From contig JAEEQB010000003.1 in NCBI GenBank assembly GCA_016285075.1, positions 62,001-126,000 of the forward strand: 64,000 bases of DNA. The letters are read 5' to 3'. This DNA comes from Prevotella sp. (GTDB taxonomy: Bacteria > Bacteroidota > Bacteroidia > Bacteroidales > Bacteroidaceae). Both the position numbers and the translations under genes were made by a program. Shown here one piece after another: positions 53,369-61,275 of this stretch; positions within the stretch are counted from its first letter, which is position 1; every line of letters starts with the position of its first letter. The notes under the pieces were generated by a model that ran no database searches, was not told where the DNA came from, and saw only the letters and a program-made list of their open reading frames with translations.

Positions 53369-55348
53369 GCCCTGCTTCGTTGCCCTGACGAAGTAGACTA
53401 TTAATATAATGTACGCGAGGAGGGCACAGACCTCGGAGAGCGGATTGGCCAGCCATGACTCGCTGACGGGGTTGAAACCGCCGAAACGCAGCAGGGCGCT
53501 CACCACTCCCATCAAGGCACCACCGGCAATGAAGCCGCTGGCTAAGAGCGTGCCTCGTTCTCCGCGTGCCTCATTCACCTTCTTGTCCTTCGACCGTGTG
53601 GTCACATACCAGTTCACGGCACCGCCGATGAGCAATGGCACGTTCAGCTCCAAAGGAATGAACATACCCAGGGCAAAGGCTAGGGCAGGCACTTTGCACA
53701 GCGTCAGCACGATGGCAATGGCAGCACCGATGGCATAGAGCAACCATGGTGCACCCACACCGTTCATCAGCGGGTCGATGACAGCGGCCATGGCGTTGGC
53801 CTGGGGTGCCGCCAGCTGACCCGACGCAAAGCCGTAGGTCTCGTTCAGCAGCATCATCACACCGCCCACGGTAGCTGCCGACACCAGCGTGCCCAGGAAC
53901 TTCCAGGTCTCCTGCTTCCGCGGAGTGGTGCCCAGCCAGTAGCCTATCTTCAGATCGGTGATGAAGGCTCCCGCCATGGACAGTGCTGTGCACACCACGC
54001 CGCCCATGACCAGAGCAGCCACCATGCCGCTGGTGCCGCTGAGACCCACGCCCACCATCACCACCGAGGCCAGGATGAGCGTCATCAGCGTCATTCCGCT
54101 GACGGGATTGGAGCCGACAATGGCTATGGCATTGGCAGCCACGGTGGTGAACAGGAAGGCAATGACTGCCACCAGCACAATCGCCACCAAGGCTTGAAGC
54201 ATGTTGCCGTCCATGACGCCCAGCCAGAAGAACAGGAACGTCAGCACGATGGTCACTATCGAGGCAATGGCTATGAAGCGGAACGGCAGGTCTTGGCTGG
54301 TACGCTGCAGCCCGGCAGTGGCCTCGCTGCCGCCCTTCATCTCCTTGGCTGCCAGGCCAACGGCTCCCTTGATGATGCTCCACGACTTGATGATTCCGAT
54401 AATGCCAGCCATCGCTATGCCGCCGATGCCTATCGACTTGCCGTAGGATCTGAAGATCTGTTCGGGCGACATGTCACCTACCGCCGTGGTGATGGAAGGA
54501 TCCCACTGGTTCAGTATGTCACCGCCAAAGAGCAGGGCCATGCCTGGCACGATGATCCACCATACCGACAGCGAACCCAGCGTAATGATCAGTGCGTATT
54601 TGAAACCGATGATATAGCCTAAGCCCAGGACAGCAGCTCCTGTATTGATCTTGAACACAAGCTTAGCATGGTCGGCCAGCTGCTCACCCCACGACACCAC
54701 ACGACTTGTGAAGTTCTCGTTCCACCAGCCGAAGGTGGCCACGATGAAGTCGTACAGACCGCCCACCAGACCGGCAATGAGCAGCGGCTTGGCCTGGTCA
54801 CCACCCTTGGCACCTGAGACCAGTACCTGTGTGGTAGCCGTGGCCTCGGGGAAGGGATATTTGCCGTGCATGTCCGAAACAAAGTATTTACGGAACGGTA
54901 TCAGGAACAGGATGCCGATGATGCCGCCAAGGAGTGAGGCAATGAATATCTTCAGGAACGATGCCGACATCTCAGGGTATTTGGCTTGCAGTATATAGAT
55001 GGCAGGCAGCGTGAAGATGGCACCGGCCACCACGGCTCCGCTGCAGGCTCCGATGCTCTGGATGATGACGTTCTCGCCCAGTGCCTTGCTACGCTTGGCA
55101 GCCGTAGACACACCCACGGCAATAATGGCTATGGGGATGGCGGCCTCGAACACCTGGCCAACCTTCAGACCTAAGTAGGCGGCAGCCGCTGAAAAGAGCA
55201 TGGCCATCATCACACCCCATGTCACCGACCATGCATTTACCTCGGGGTAGTGACCCTGGGGCGACATCATGGGTTCATACTTCTCTCCTTCGCCCAGCTC
55301 GCGGAAAGCATTCTCCGGCAATTGGGACTTGATTTCTAATTGTTCCAT
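53357..55348 (-). CDS. OPT-family oligopeptide transporter
   Basis: 663 residues with about 14-16 transmembrane helices. N-terminal GWAVTWGV-like SVTWGVMMAMLFSAAAAYLG, the helices NVIIQSIGACSGAVVAGAIF, and YPFPEATATTQVLV are hallmarks of the OPT family (YSL-like bacterial branch). Members move short peptides or metal-peptide complexes with protons across the inner membrane. The stop lies within a repeat block. Confidence 0.92.
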   Translation of the reverse strand: MEQLEIKSQLPENAFRELGEGEKYEPMMSPQGHYPEVNAWSVTWGVMMAMLFSAAAAYLGLKVGQVFEAAIPIAIIAVGVSTAAKRSKALGENVIIQSIGACSGAVVAGAIFTLPAIYILQAKYPEMSASFLKIFIASLLGGIIGILFLIPFRKYFVSDMHGKYPFPEATATTQVLVSGAKGGDQAKPLLIAGLVGGLYDFIVATFGWWNENFTSRVVSWGEQLADHAKLVFKINTGAAVLGLGYIIGFKYALIITLGSLSVWWIIVPGMALLFGGDILNQWDPSITTAVGDMSPEQIFRSYGKSIGIGGIAMAGIIGIIKSWSIIKGAVGLAAKEMKGGSEATAGLQRTSQDLPFRFIAIASIVTIVLTFLFFWLGVMDGNMLQALVAIVLVAVIAFLFTTVAANAIAIVGSNPVSGMTLMTLILASVVMVGVGLSGTSGMVAALVMGGVVCTALSMAGAFITDLKIGYWLGTTPRKQETWKFLGTLVSAATVGGVMMLLNETYGFASGQLAAPQANAMAAVIDPLMNGVGAPWLLYAIGAAIAIVLTLCKVPALAFALGMFIPLELNVPLLIGGAVNWYVTTRSKDKKVNEARGERGTLLASGFIAGGALMGVVSALLRFGGFNPVSESWLANPLSEVCALLAYIILIVYFVRATKQGDGC

Positions 55349-55372
55349 CCTTATTGTTATAGTATTTGTTTT

Positions 55373-55484
55373 CTGTTTCTCGATGATTATAGTCTATATG
55401 TGATTTCTGTTTCTCGATGATTATAGTCTCTTTGTGATTCCTGTTTCTTGATGATTATAGTCTATATGTGATTCCTGTTTCTTG
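55373..55484. repeat. 34-bp tandem repeat, 3.3 copies
   Basis: Units at 55373-55406, 55407-55440 and 55441-55474, each starting CTGTTTCT and containing GATGATTATAGTCT, plus a partial fourth. There are no spacers, so this is not CRISPR. It fills the gap upstream of OPT. Confidence 0.93.
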
Positions 55485-56666
55485 TCACTGCTGTATCAAT
55501 ACACCTCCGATTCGTTCCAGTCCCTCCTTGAGCACGCTGCGCGGACATGCAATGTTCAGACGGATGTAACCCTTGCCTGTCTCGGGGCCATACATCGTAC
55601 CGGGGTTCACCCGTACCCGACCTTGCGTGAGCAGGCGGTCACAGAGCTCCTCCACGGGAATGCCCATGGCCGACACATCGACCCACGGCAGGTAAGTGCC
55701 TTCAAGGCGGCAGACACGCCAGGAAGGTATATGTTCAGCCACATAGTCACAGAGCAGTTGATAGTTACACAATAGATATTTGTTCAGCTGGTCTATCCAG
55801 TCCTCGCTCTCGTTGTAGGCAGCCTGTAGCGCCACGATGCCGAACGGATTGACGTCGCACACCTCGTTGATGTTGATGGCACGGTCTATACGGCGGCGCC
55901 ATGAGGGGTGCGGACAAATGATATTGGCAATCTGAAGCCCGGCGGTGTTGAAGTTCTTGGAGGGCGAGTTCATCACCACGCAGTCTTCAGTGATGGTTCC
56001 AAAGGGTACAAACGTGTAGCCTGGCATGACGAGTTCGCAGTGGATTTCATCGCTGGCCACCATTACACCGTGCTTTCTGCAGATATCGTTCATCTTCGTC
56101 AGCTCTTCGCGTGTCCAGACCCTTCCGCTTGGATTGTGAGGATTGCAGAGCAGGAAGAGCGTGGTCTTCTCGTCGGCGCATTTCAATTCGAAGTCGTTCC
56201 AGTCCACTTCGAAACTGTCACCCGAAACCTGCAAGGGACTCTCCAGCACCTCGCAGCCATTGTTTTTGATGCTGGAGAAGAAACAGTTGTAGGCAGGCGA
56301 CAAGATCAGCACCTTCTCGCCAGGCATGGTGGAAGCCTTGATGACACAAGACATGGCTGGAACAACGGCTGTAGTGTAAAGTATAGACTGACGTTGAATA
56401 GACCACTGATGGCGGCGATGGAACCAGGAGATGACAGCTTCGTAATAGCTCTCCGGAACGATGTTATAGCCGAAAACACCATGTTCGGCACGTTTCCTCA
56501 CCGCCTCTAAAATGGCAGGGGCTGCACGGAAGTCCATATCGGCCACCCACAAGGGAATAACCTCCTCAGGCGGAATCCTGCATCCCCCTTGGCAGGGAGC
56601 TTCCTCATCCCATTTTACGCAGCCAGTACCTCTGCGCTCAACTATTTCGTCAAAATCGTAAATCAT
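55485..56666 (-). CDS. MalY/PatB-type pyridoxal-phosphate aminotransferase (C-S lyase)
   Basis: 393 residues, fold type I. LWVADMDFRAAP is the MalY/PatB signature near residue 40; CNPHNPSGRVWTREEL and the PLP lysine in NSPSKNFNTAGLQIANI follow. The enzyme would cleave cystathionine or cysteine S-conjugates, or transaminate. It starts ATG 56666; its 3' end abuts the 34-bp repeat array. Confidence 0.92.
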   Translation of the reverse strand: MIYDFDEIVERRGTGCVKWDEEAPCQGGCRIPPEEVIPLWVADMDFRAAPAILEAVRKRAEHGVFGYNIVPESYYEAVISWFHRRHQWSIQRQSILYTTAVVPAMSCVIKASTMPGEKVLILSPAYNCFFSSIKNNGCEVLESPLQVSGDSFEVDWNDFELKCADEKTTLFLLCNPHNPSGRVWTREELTKMNDICRKHGVMVASDEIHCELVMPGYTFVPFGTITEDCVVMNSPSKNFNTAGLQIANIICPHPSWRRRIDRAININEVCDVNPFGIVALQAAYNESEDWIDQLNKYLLCNYQLLCDYVAEHIPSWRVCRLEGTYLPWVDVSAMGIPVEELCDRLLTQGRVRVNPGTMYGPETGKGYIRLNIACPRSVLKEGLERIGGVLIQQ

Positions 56667-56731
56667 CGTTCTTCCTTAATGTTTAACGTCAAAGCCTGGA
56701 ATTGCCTTTCACTATTAGATTCTTCTACCAG

Positions 56732-57583
56732 TCAACTTTTGTTTCTCACCTCTATCACACAGTTGTTCGGCAGACGCACGTTCTCGTCTATGGTCACACT
56801 GCCGATGGAGTCGGCGACGATGTGTCCGCTTGTGGGGTTCTTGATGTTTTCAATATGCCCGCGGATGTCAGCTTCCACAGTAGAGTATTCAAACATGCGG
56901 TCGCACATCGGGTCGATGGTGCAGTTCTCCAATACAAGATTGTCCGTATAGCACAGCAACTGCTCGCCGGCCAGGTGGCAGTTCACCAATCGCACGTTCT
57001 TGGAGTGCCAGGCCAGATACTCCCCGTCGAGCACTGAGTCGTAGACGGTGATGTTCTCACACTCCCAGAACGAGTCCTTCGTCAGGATGTTGGCATGGTG
57101 TATCTCGACATTCTTGCAATATTGGAACACGTACTTCGAGTCGCTTTCCAGTCCATCCACGTAGATGTTCTGTGAAAACATGAAGGGATAGGTGCCGCCA
57201 TGCAGTTTCACATTCCTGAGCGTCAGGCCGTCCACCTTCCAGAACGTCTCATCGGCATCGGTTATCTGCACATTCTCCAGTTCCACATTCTTCATCTCAC
57301 GGAAGAATTTCGGAGCGTCAATGCGGCAGTTGCGCATCACCAGGTCGTTGGTATACCAGATGGCCGAACGGGAACCCAAAGCGAAGTAGCAGTCCTCGAT
57401 CAAGGCTCCGTCCACATGCCACCATGGGTACTTGCCGTAGAATTTGCAGCCCTTTGCCTCCATCTGTTGGCACTGCTTGATTCCACTCTCACCATCGCTG
57501 ATGGTTACATTCTCCAGCTTCAGGTCATGGGTAGCGAACAGTGGACGTTCACCTCCATAAGTCTTATCCTTAATGTGTTGCAT
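56732..57583 (-). CDS. DUF3737 right-handed beta-helix protein
   Basis: 283 residues with repeated short strands (LKLENVTISDGESGIKQC, VRLVNCHLAG, LVLENCTID, VELENVQITD) that form a right-handed parallel beta-helix. This matches DUF3737, whose members look like pectin-lyase folds without known activity. There is no signal peptide. Transcribed from the promoter at 57627; the aminotransferase follows on the same strand after about 65 bases. Confidence 0.85.
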   Translation of the reverse strand: MQHIKDKTYGGERPLFATHDLKLENVTISDGESGIKQCQQMEAKGCKFYGKYPWWHVDGALIEDCYFALGSRSAIWYTNDLVMRNCRIDAPKFFREMKNVELENVQITDADETFWKVDGLTLRNVKLHGGTYPFMFSQNIYVDGLESDSKYVFQYCKNVEIHHANILTKDSFWECENITVYDSVLDGEYLAWHSKNVRLVNCHLAGEQLLCYTDNLVLENCTIDPMCDRMFEYSTVEADIRGHIENIKNPTSGHIVADSIGSVTIDENVRLPNNCVIEVRNKS

Positions 57584-57626
57584 TTCTCTTGTTGCTTTTC
57601 TTTGTCAGCTTTTTTGCTTTCGAGTG

Positions 57627-57634
57627 CAAAGTTA
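57627..57634 (-). promoter_or_regulatory. Promoter -7 element for DUF3737
   Basis: TAACTTTG on the minus strand, 44 bases before ATG 57583. Confidence 0.6.
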
Positions 57635-57717
57635 CGAAAAGTCGAGAGCAAAACAAAGAAACTCATTTCTTTTTTTGCCGAGACAGAGTAATTTCGCCAT
57701 CTTTTTGATGGCAAAGG

Positions 57718-57791
57718 GGATCATGGGGACAGGTTTTTGAATGAAACCATGGAATGGATTTCACTTCAAACAACCTGTCCCCAGTGATTCC
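57718..57791. repeat. GGGGACAGG palindrome, diverged
   Basis: GGATCATGGGGACAGGTT faces AACCTGTCCCCAGTGATTCC around a centre that includes CCATGGAATGGATTTCACTTC. A near-identical right half recurs at 62822-62877. Confidence 0.85.
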
Positions 57792-57897
57792 TGCGAAGTC
57801 CTAGGTGGGAGTCGATTACAGAGGACAGAATACGGTCAAATTTGTCCAAAACGAAAAATATTCCGCCAAAAGCGCTGATTTTCTCAGATTTTTGTTG

Positions 57898-58035
57898 TAT
57901 CTTTGCCATGTCATTGACGATTTTTGCTTGTCTTTATTTGCAGCACTAAGGTAAGTGAAAAATCTGACATGGCCAAATCCTGAGCCGCTCGGCTTTGCCG
58001 CTTGCCCCAGCAAGAACTTTTTGTTGCTCAGGTAC
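57898..58035 (+). ncRNA. Promoter plus structured leader or small RNA (unclassified)
   Basis: TATCTTTG (57898-57905) is a promoter-like element. After it, GCCATGTCA (57905-57913) pairs exactly with TGACATGGC (57965-57973), and CCTGAGC (57979-57985) pairs with GCTCAGG (58026-58032), the latter enclosing GCAA/TTGC. No ORF is evident. The next gene has its own promoter at 58097. Confidence 0.35.
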
Positions 58036-58096
58036 TTATAAAGAAAGTTAAATTAAAGTGCTGCGGAATTTAGGTTACAGTTACAAGAAAAAGAGA

Positions 58097-58104
58097 TAAC
58101 TTTG
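58097..58104 (+). promoter_or_regulatory. Promoter -7 element for the thioredoxin-like gene
   Basis: TAACTTTG, 21 bases before ATG 58126. Confidence 0.65.
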
Positions 58105-58125
58105 CAGTAATAAAATCAACCTAAA

Positions 58126-59985
58126 ATGAAGAAAGCCATCATCACCGCAATGTTTGTCCTCGTTGCTTTGGCAGGGCAGGCGCAGAAACAGGTCGTATGG
58201 GAAAACCCGTCGGCCTTTATGGGAGCAAGTAACTCAGAGTTTAAAATCACCAAAGTGGAACTGAAGCAGACGGAGACGGTGCTGCACATAGAGGCCCACT
58301 ACAGGCCGGGCAATTGGATTCGCTTTGCCAAGGAGTCGTTCGTGCAGACACCCGACGGCACGAAGTATGGCATCACGGGTGGTGCGAAGACCGACGAAAA
58401 GGAGTCGGACCTGCAACTCGACTCGCTCTTCTGGATGCCTGAGAGCGGAAAGGCCAGCCTGGCACTCCACTTCAAGCCTGTGCCGATGGACACCAAGGAG
58501 ATGGACTTCATGGAGGGCTATAACGACGGCGACTTCAAGTTCTGGAACATCTGCGACGCTAAGACCCAGCAGAAGGTCGTGATGCCTGACGACTGGAAAA
58601 ATGTGCAGTATGCCAAGGATGAGACGCTGCCTGCCGCAAAGATTAATAAAGGTGTGGCCACCATCAAGGTGAAGATGCTGGGCTATAAGCCAGCCATGAA
58701 ACTCCAGTTCTATGTGGGCGGCTTCACGCCACTGGGCTCTAAGGAACGTTTCCAGAAATTCTTCCCGTTTGCTGATGATGGCACCGTAAAGGTGGAAGTC
58801 CCCCTGTGGCTGACCCGCGAGGTGACGGTCGGTGTTCAGGGAATGGCCTTCCCTCAAATCATCATCGGACCAGGACAGGTGACAGAGATCTTGATGAAGG
58901 TCACCTCTGACAACAAGCCTTTTGTGGCTTTCAAGGGCTACATGGCTAAGACCAACATGGACCTGATCAACATCTACGACGAATTCGACTCCTTTGATGA
59001 TGGCGATGAAACCTACCTGAAGGTTAAGGCGTGCAACACGAAGGAAGAGCGTCTGAGGTGCCTGCAGGACATCTTCGACCAACGAGTGGCTGCCATCAAC
59101 AAGTTCAAATGCACCAAGGCTGCCAAGGACTTGATGTGTATGACGGCAGAAGAAGACTTCGTGAAATGGTCGCGCCAGTTTGAATTCCATTTCAGTCAAT
59201 ACGGCGTGGATGAAGGCGGAACGGTCTATATGACTCAGGAGAATATCTATGAGAAGATGCAGAAGAACAAGGACCTGCTGGCGCTTACCGACGAGGAACG
59301 TAATTACACATACAAGTATCTGAACGAACCGGCCTCGCCCTGTAGCCTGGCTTTCTGGCAGAGCGGTGCCTCCTATGACCTGAAAGCCAGGGAGAAGAAT
59401 GCCTACAACGCAGACCTTCGTGCTTTGGCTTTCATTATGAGTACCGACCACAATGTCTTGATCGACTCTACGCTCAAGGGAATGGAGAATGAGGACTGCA
59501 AGGCCGTGTACCATGAGTATCAGGCCGAGCAGGAGCGTATCGCCCAGCAACTGGCTGGTCAGAAGAGCGTCTTCATTAAGAAGTACGATGACGTGGCCCC
59601 TGAAAACATCCTCCAGACCATCCTCGACCGTTACAAGGGCAAGGTGGTGCTCATCGACATCTGGGCCACTTGGTGCGGTCCCTGCAAGGCTGGTCACCAG
59701 GCGATGGCTCCCTGGAAGCAGGAACTCAAGGGCAAGAACATCCAGTTTGTCTATATCACCTCGCCGACCTCGCCACTGGCCACCTGGCAGGAGATGATCA
59801 AGGACATCGACGGCGACCACTACTACCTGACGAAGGAGCAGTACAGCTATATCCTGAAGCACTTCGAGTCGGAGGGCATCCCCACCTATGCCATCTACGA
59901 CACCGAGGGTCAGCAGACCTTCAAGAATATCGGCTTCTCGAGCCTCGACATCTTTAAAAACGAAGTAGAGAAAGTACTGAAATGA
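58126..59985 (+). CDS. Exported thioredoxin-fold (TlpA-like) protein
   Basis: 619 residues with a signal peptide (IITAMFVLVALAGQAQ). The C-terminal about 140 residues are a thioredoxin domain with VVLIDIWATWCGPCKAGHQ; the CGPC cysteines are at 517 and 520. The ~480-residue N-terminal part has a beta-sandwich like those in Bacteroidota TlpA fusion proteins (DUF4369-like, not certain). It would reduce disulfides in the periplasm. The next gene overlaps its stop by four bases. Confidence 0.85.
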   Translation: MKKAIITAMFVLVALAGQAQKQVVWENPSAFMGASNSEFKITKVELKQTETVLHIEAHYRPGNWIRFAKESFVQTPDGTKYGITGGAKTDEKESDLQLDSLFWMPESGKASLALHFKPVPMDTKEMDFMEGYNDGDFKFWNICDAKTQQKVVMPDDWKNVQYAKDETLPAAKINKGVATIKVKMLGYKPAMKLQFYVGGFTPLGSKERFQKFFPFADDGTVKVEVPLWLTREVTVGVQGMAFPQIIIGPGQVTEILMKVTSDNKPFVAFKGYMAKTNMDLINIYDEFDSFDDGDETYLKVKACNTKEERLRCLQDIFDQRVAAINKFKCTKAAKDLMCMTAEEDFVKWSRQFEFHFSQYGVDEGGTVYMTQENIYEKMQKNKDLLALTDEERNYTYKYLNEPASPCSLAFWQSGASYDLKAREKNAYNADLRALAFIMSTDHNVLIDSTLKGMENEDCKAVYHEYQAEQERIAQQLAGQKSVFIKKYDDVAPENILQTILDRYKGKVVLIDIWATWCGPCKAGHQAMAPWKQELKGKNIQFVYITSPTSPLATWQEMIKDIDGDHYYLTKEQYSYILKHFESEGIPTYAIYDTEGQQTFKNIGFSSLDIFKNEVEKVLK

Positions 59986-60458
59986 AAAAGCTGTTTTCAA
60001 TCATTCTGCTTGTCTTGTTCGTTTTAGCAGGGCAGACCCTGATGTGTATGATGACGTCATGTCAGAAGGATGATGTTGTTATTGATGAGCAAAAGCCGGA
60101 GCCAGAAATACCCGTTATTAAGTATTCCGAGTACGAAACGACGGACGATTACGTGGACTTCGGAGTCGGCAGTTTCATGATTGCCACCAAAAACTTAGGT
60201 GCCAAGCGGCCCGAGGACCATGCCATGGGACAGTATTTCATCAGCTACGATGATGAGAAAACAAATGGTCACGTTGACATCCTGATGCAGGTGTTTACCG
60301 TCGACCGCGCCTACGTTACAAAGGATGAGCTGAAGAAAATCAAGAAGGAGAACAAGATGAATATGACCTATCAGAACCTGCAGCAGTTTGAGCGCGGCCA
60401 TAAGATTCTTGCTGTTCCTGCTGATCTCCAGAAGCGTATTAATGAAGTTGTGAAATAA
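59982..60458 (+). CDS. Small lipoprotein, unknown function
   Basis: 158 residues with a lipoprotein signal (MCMMTSC, lipid Cys about residue 27) and an acidic linker. The mature part (DYVDFGVGSFMIATKNLGAK, then KTNGHVDILMQVFTVDRAYV) matches no family I know. The ATGA overlap with the thioredoxin-like gene shows translational coupling, so it may assist that protein in the envelope. Confidence 0.7.
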   Translation: MKKLFSIILLVLFVLAGQTLMCMMTSCQKDDVVIDEQKPEPEIPVIKYSEYETTDDYVDFGVGSFMIATKNLGAKRPEDHAMGQYFISYDDEKTNGHVDILMQVFTVDRAYVTKDELKKIKKENKMNMTYQNLQQFERGHKILAVPADLQKRINEVVK

Positions 60459-60514
60459 TGAAGCAAATAAGTCTATGGATGCTGGCCGCCATCCTGACCT
60501 GCGCGACAGTATGA
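60458..60514 (+). pseudogene. Truncated signal-peptide gene start
   Basis: ATG shares one base with the stop of the preceding gene. The frame reads MKQISLWMLAAILTCATV and stops. This is the start of a lipoprotein or exported protein signal as seen in Prevotella, so a gene has probably been cut off; the following DNA is a repeat fragment. Confidence 0.5.
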
Positions 60515-60578
60515 TATTGAAAAAAATTATTCCTGAATCGCTGCGCCACTGGAGCAGTCTGGCCATCATCATCACGAA

Positions 60579-60607
60579 AATCACGGGGACGGTTCTCCTG
60601 ATTCACG
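60579..60607. repeat. Fragment of GGGGACAGG-type palindrome
   Basis: AATCACGGGGACGGTTCTCC with TGATTCACG is a short, diverged copy located before the DUF4062 gene. Confidence 0.6.
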
Positions 60608-60657
60608 TAAACAATAGAACAAGGAACTAAAACGTTTAATGACAAATGGCTTAAAAT

Positions 60658-61275
60658 ATGTACAAAGAAAGGAACCATATAAAGGTGTTCGTGTCATCAA
60701 CGGTGTATGACTTTGAGTCACAGTTGGACATAGTATACTCTGCATTGGACGGCTATGGGTACGACGTGATGATGTCGCACAAGGGAACGATTCCACTCGA
60801 CAGTAAGTTGAGCAATCTGGAGAACTGCCTAAAGGGAGTTGAGGGCTGTGATATTTTCCTTGGATTCGTCAGACCTCTGACTGGTACGGGCATCCTGAAA
60901 CCTGGAGAGAAATCCATCACTGCGCAGGAGTTTGAGGTGGCTTTCAGGGTAAATATGCCACGGTTCGTGTTGGCAGACTATCGCGTTGTCTTTGCACGCC
61001 AGTTTACAAACCTAATGAAGATACCGACTGGTGACATACCCAACTCCGTAAAAAGAGAACAAAGTGACGGAAGCATCGTAGAGCGTCTCAATAGAGTGGT
61101 TCATGCAGAATGTATAGAGCTGTATAATGCTGCCATTCAGAATAATACACTACCCAAAAGCAGGAAGGGTAATTGGGTGCAAGAGTATAGGAATATGCAG
61201 GACGTGATGTTGCACGTGGAAGCACAGTTTAAGGATGTTGAACGTATAAAGCAATTGATAGGAAGTCATGAGTAA
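60658..61275 (+). CDS. DUF4062 protein
   Basis: 205 residues. The N-terminal KVFVSSTVYDFESQLD is the DUF4062 signature (VFVSST.xDf), followed by GYDVMMSHKGTIP and GCDIFLGFVRPL, the expected second and third strands. DUF4062 is often the N-terminal domain of STAND-type ATPases; here it is a separate small protein with a helical C-terminus. It overlaps the next gene by eight bases. The DNA is visibly more AT rich than the PUL, which suggests transfer. Confidence 0.85.
   Translation: MYKERNHIKVFVSSTVYDFESQLDIVYSALDGYGYDVMMSHKGTIPLDSKLSNLENCLKGVEGCDIFLGFVRPLTGTGILKPGEKSITAQEFEVAFRVNMPRFVLADYRVVFARQFTNLMKIPTGDIPNSVKREQSDGSIVERLNRVVHAECIELYNAAIQNNTLPKSRKGNWVQEYRNMQDVMLHVEAQFKDVERIKQLIGSHE

Larger units (their letters stand above)
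57635..58096. other. Intergenic region with palindrome and structured leader
   Basis: No gene is seen. It has a GCCATC/GATGGC hairpin (57696-57712), a GGGGACAGG palindrome (57718-57791) and a promoter-plus-stem region (57898-58035). A minus-strand open frame at 57816-58013 has no features and is not called. Confidence 0.55.

Noticed and set aside
55373..55484. Possible CRISPR array
   Set aside because: The 34-bp units are directly adjacent with no variable spacers and no cas genes are near.
57816..58013. A 65-codon minus-strand frame
   Set aside because: Overlaps the structured leader, no domain, starts at no clear promoter; more likely non-coding.
60511..60630. A 39-codon frame after the truncated gene
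   Set aside because: It is built from the repeat fragment and has no recognisable feature.
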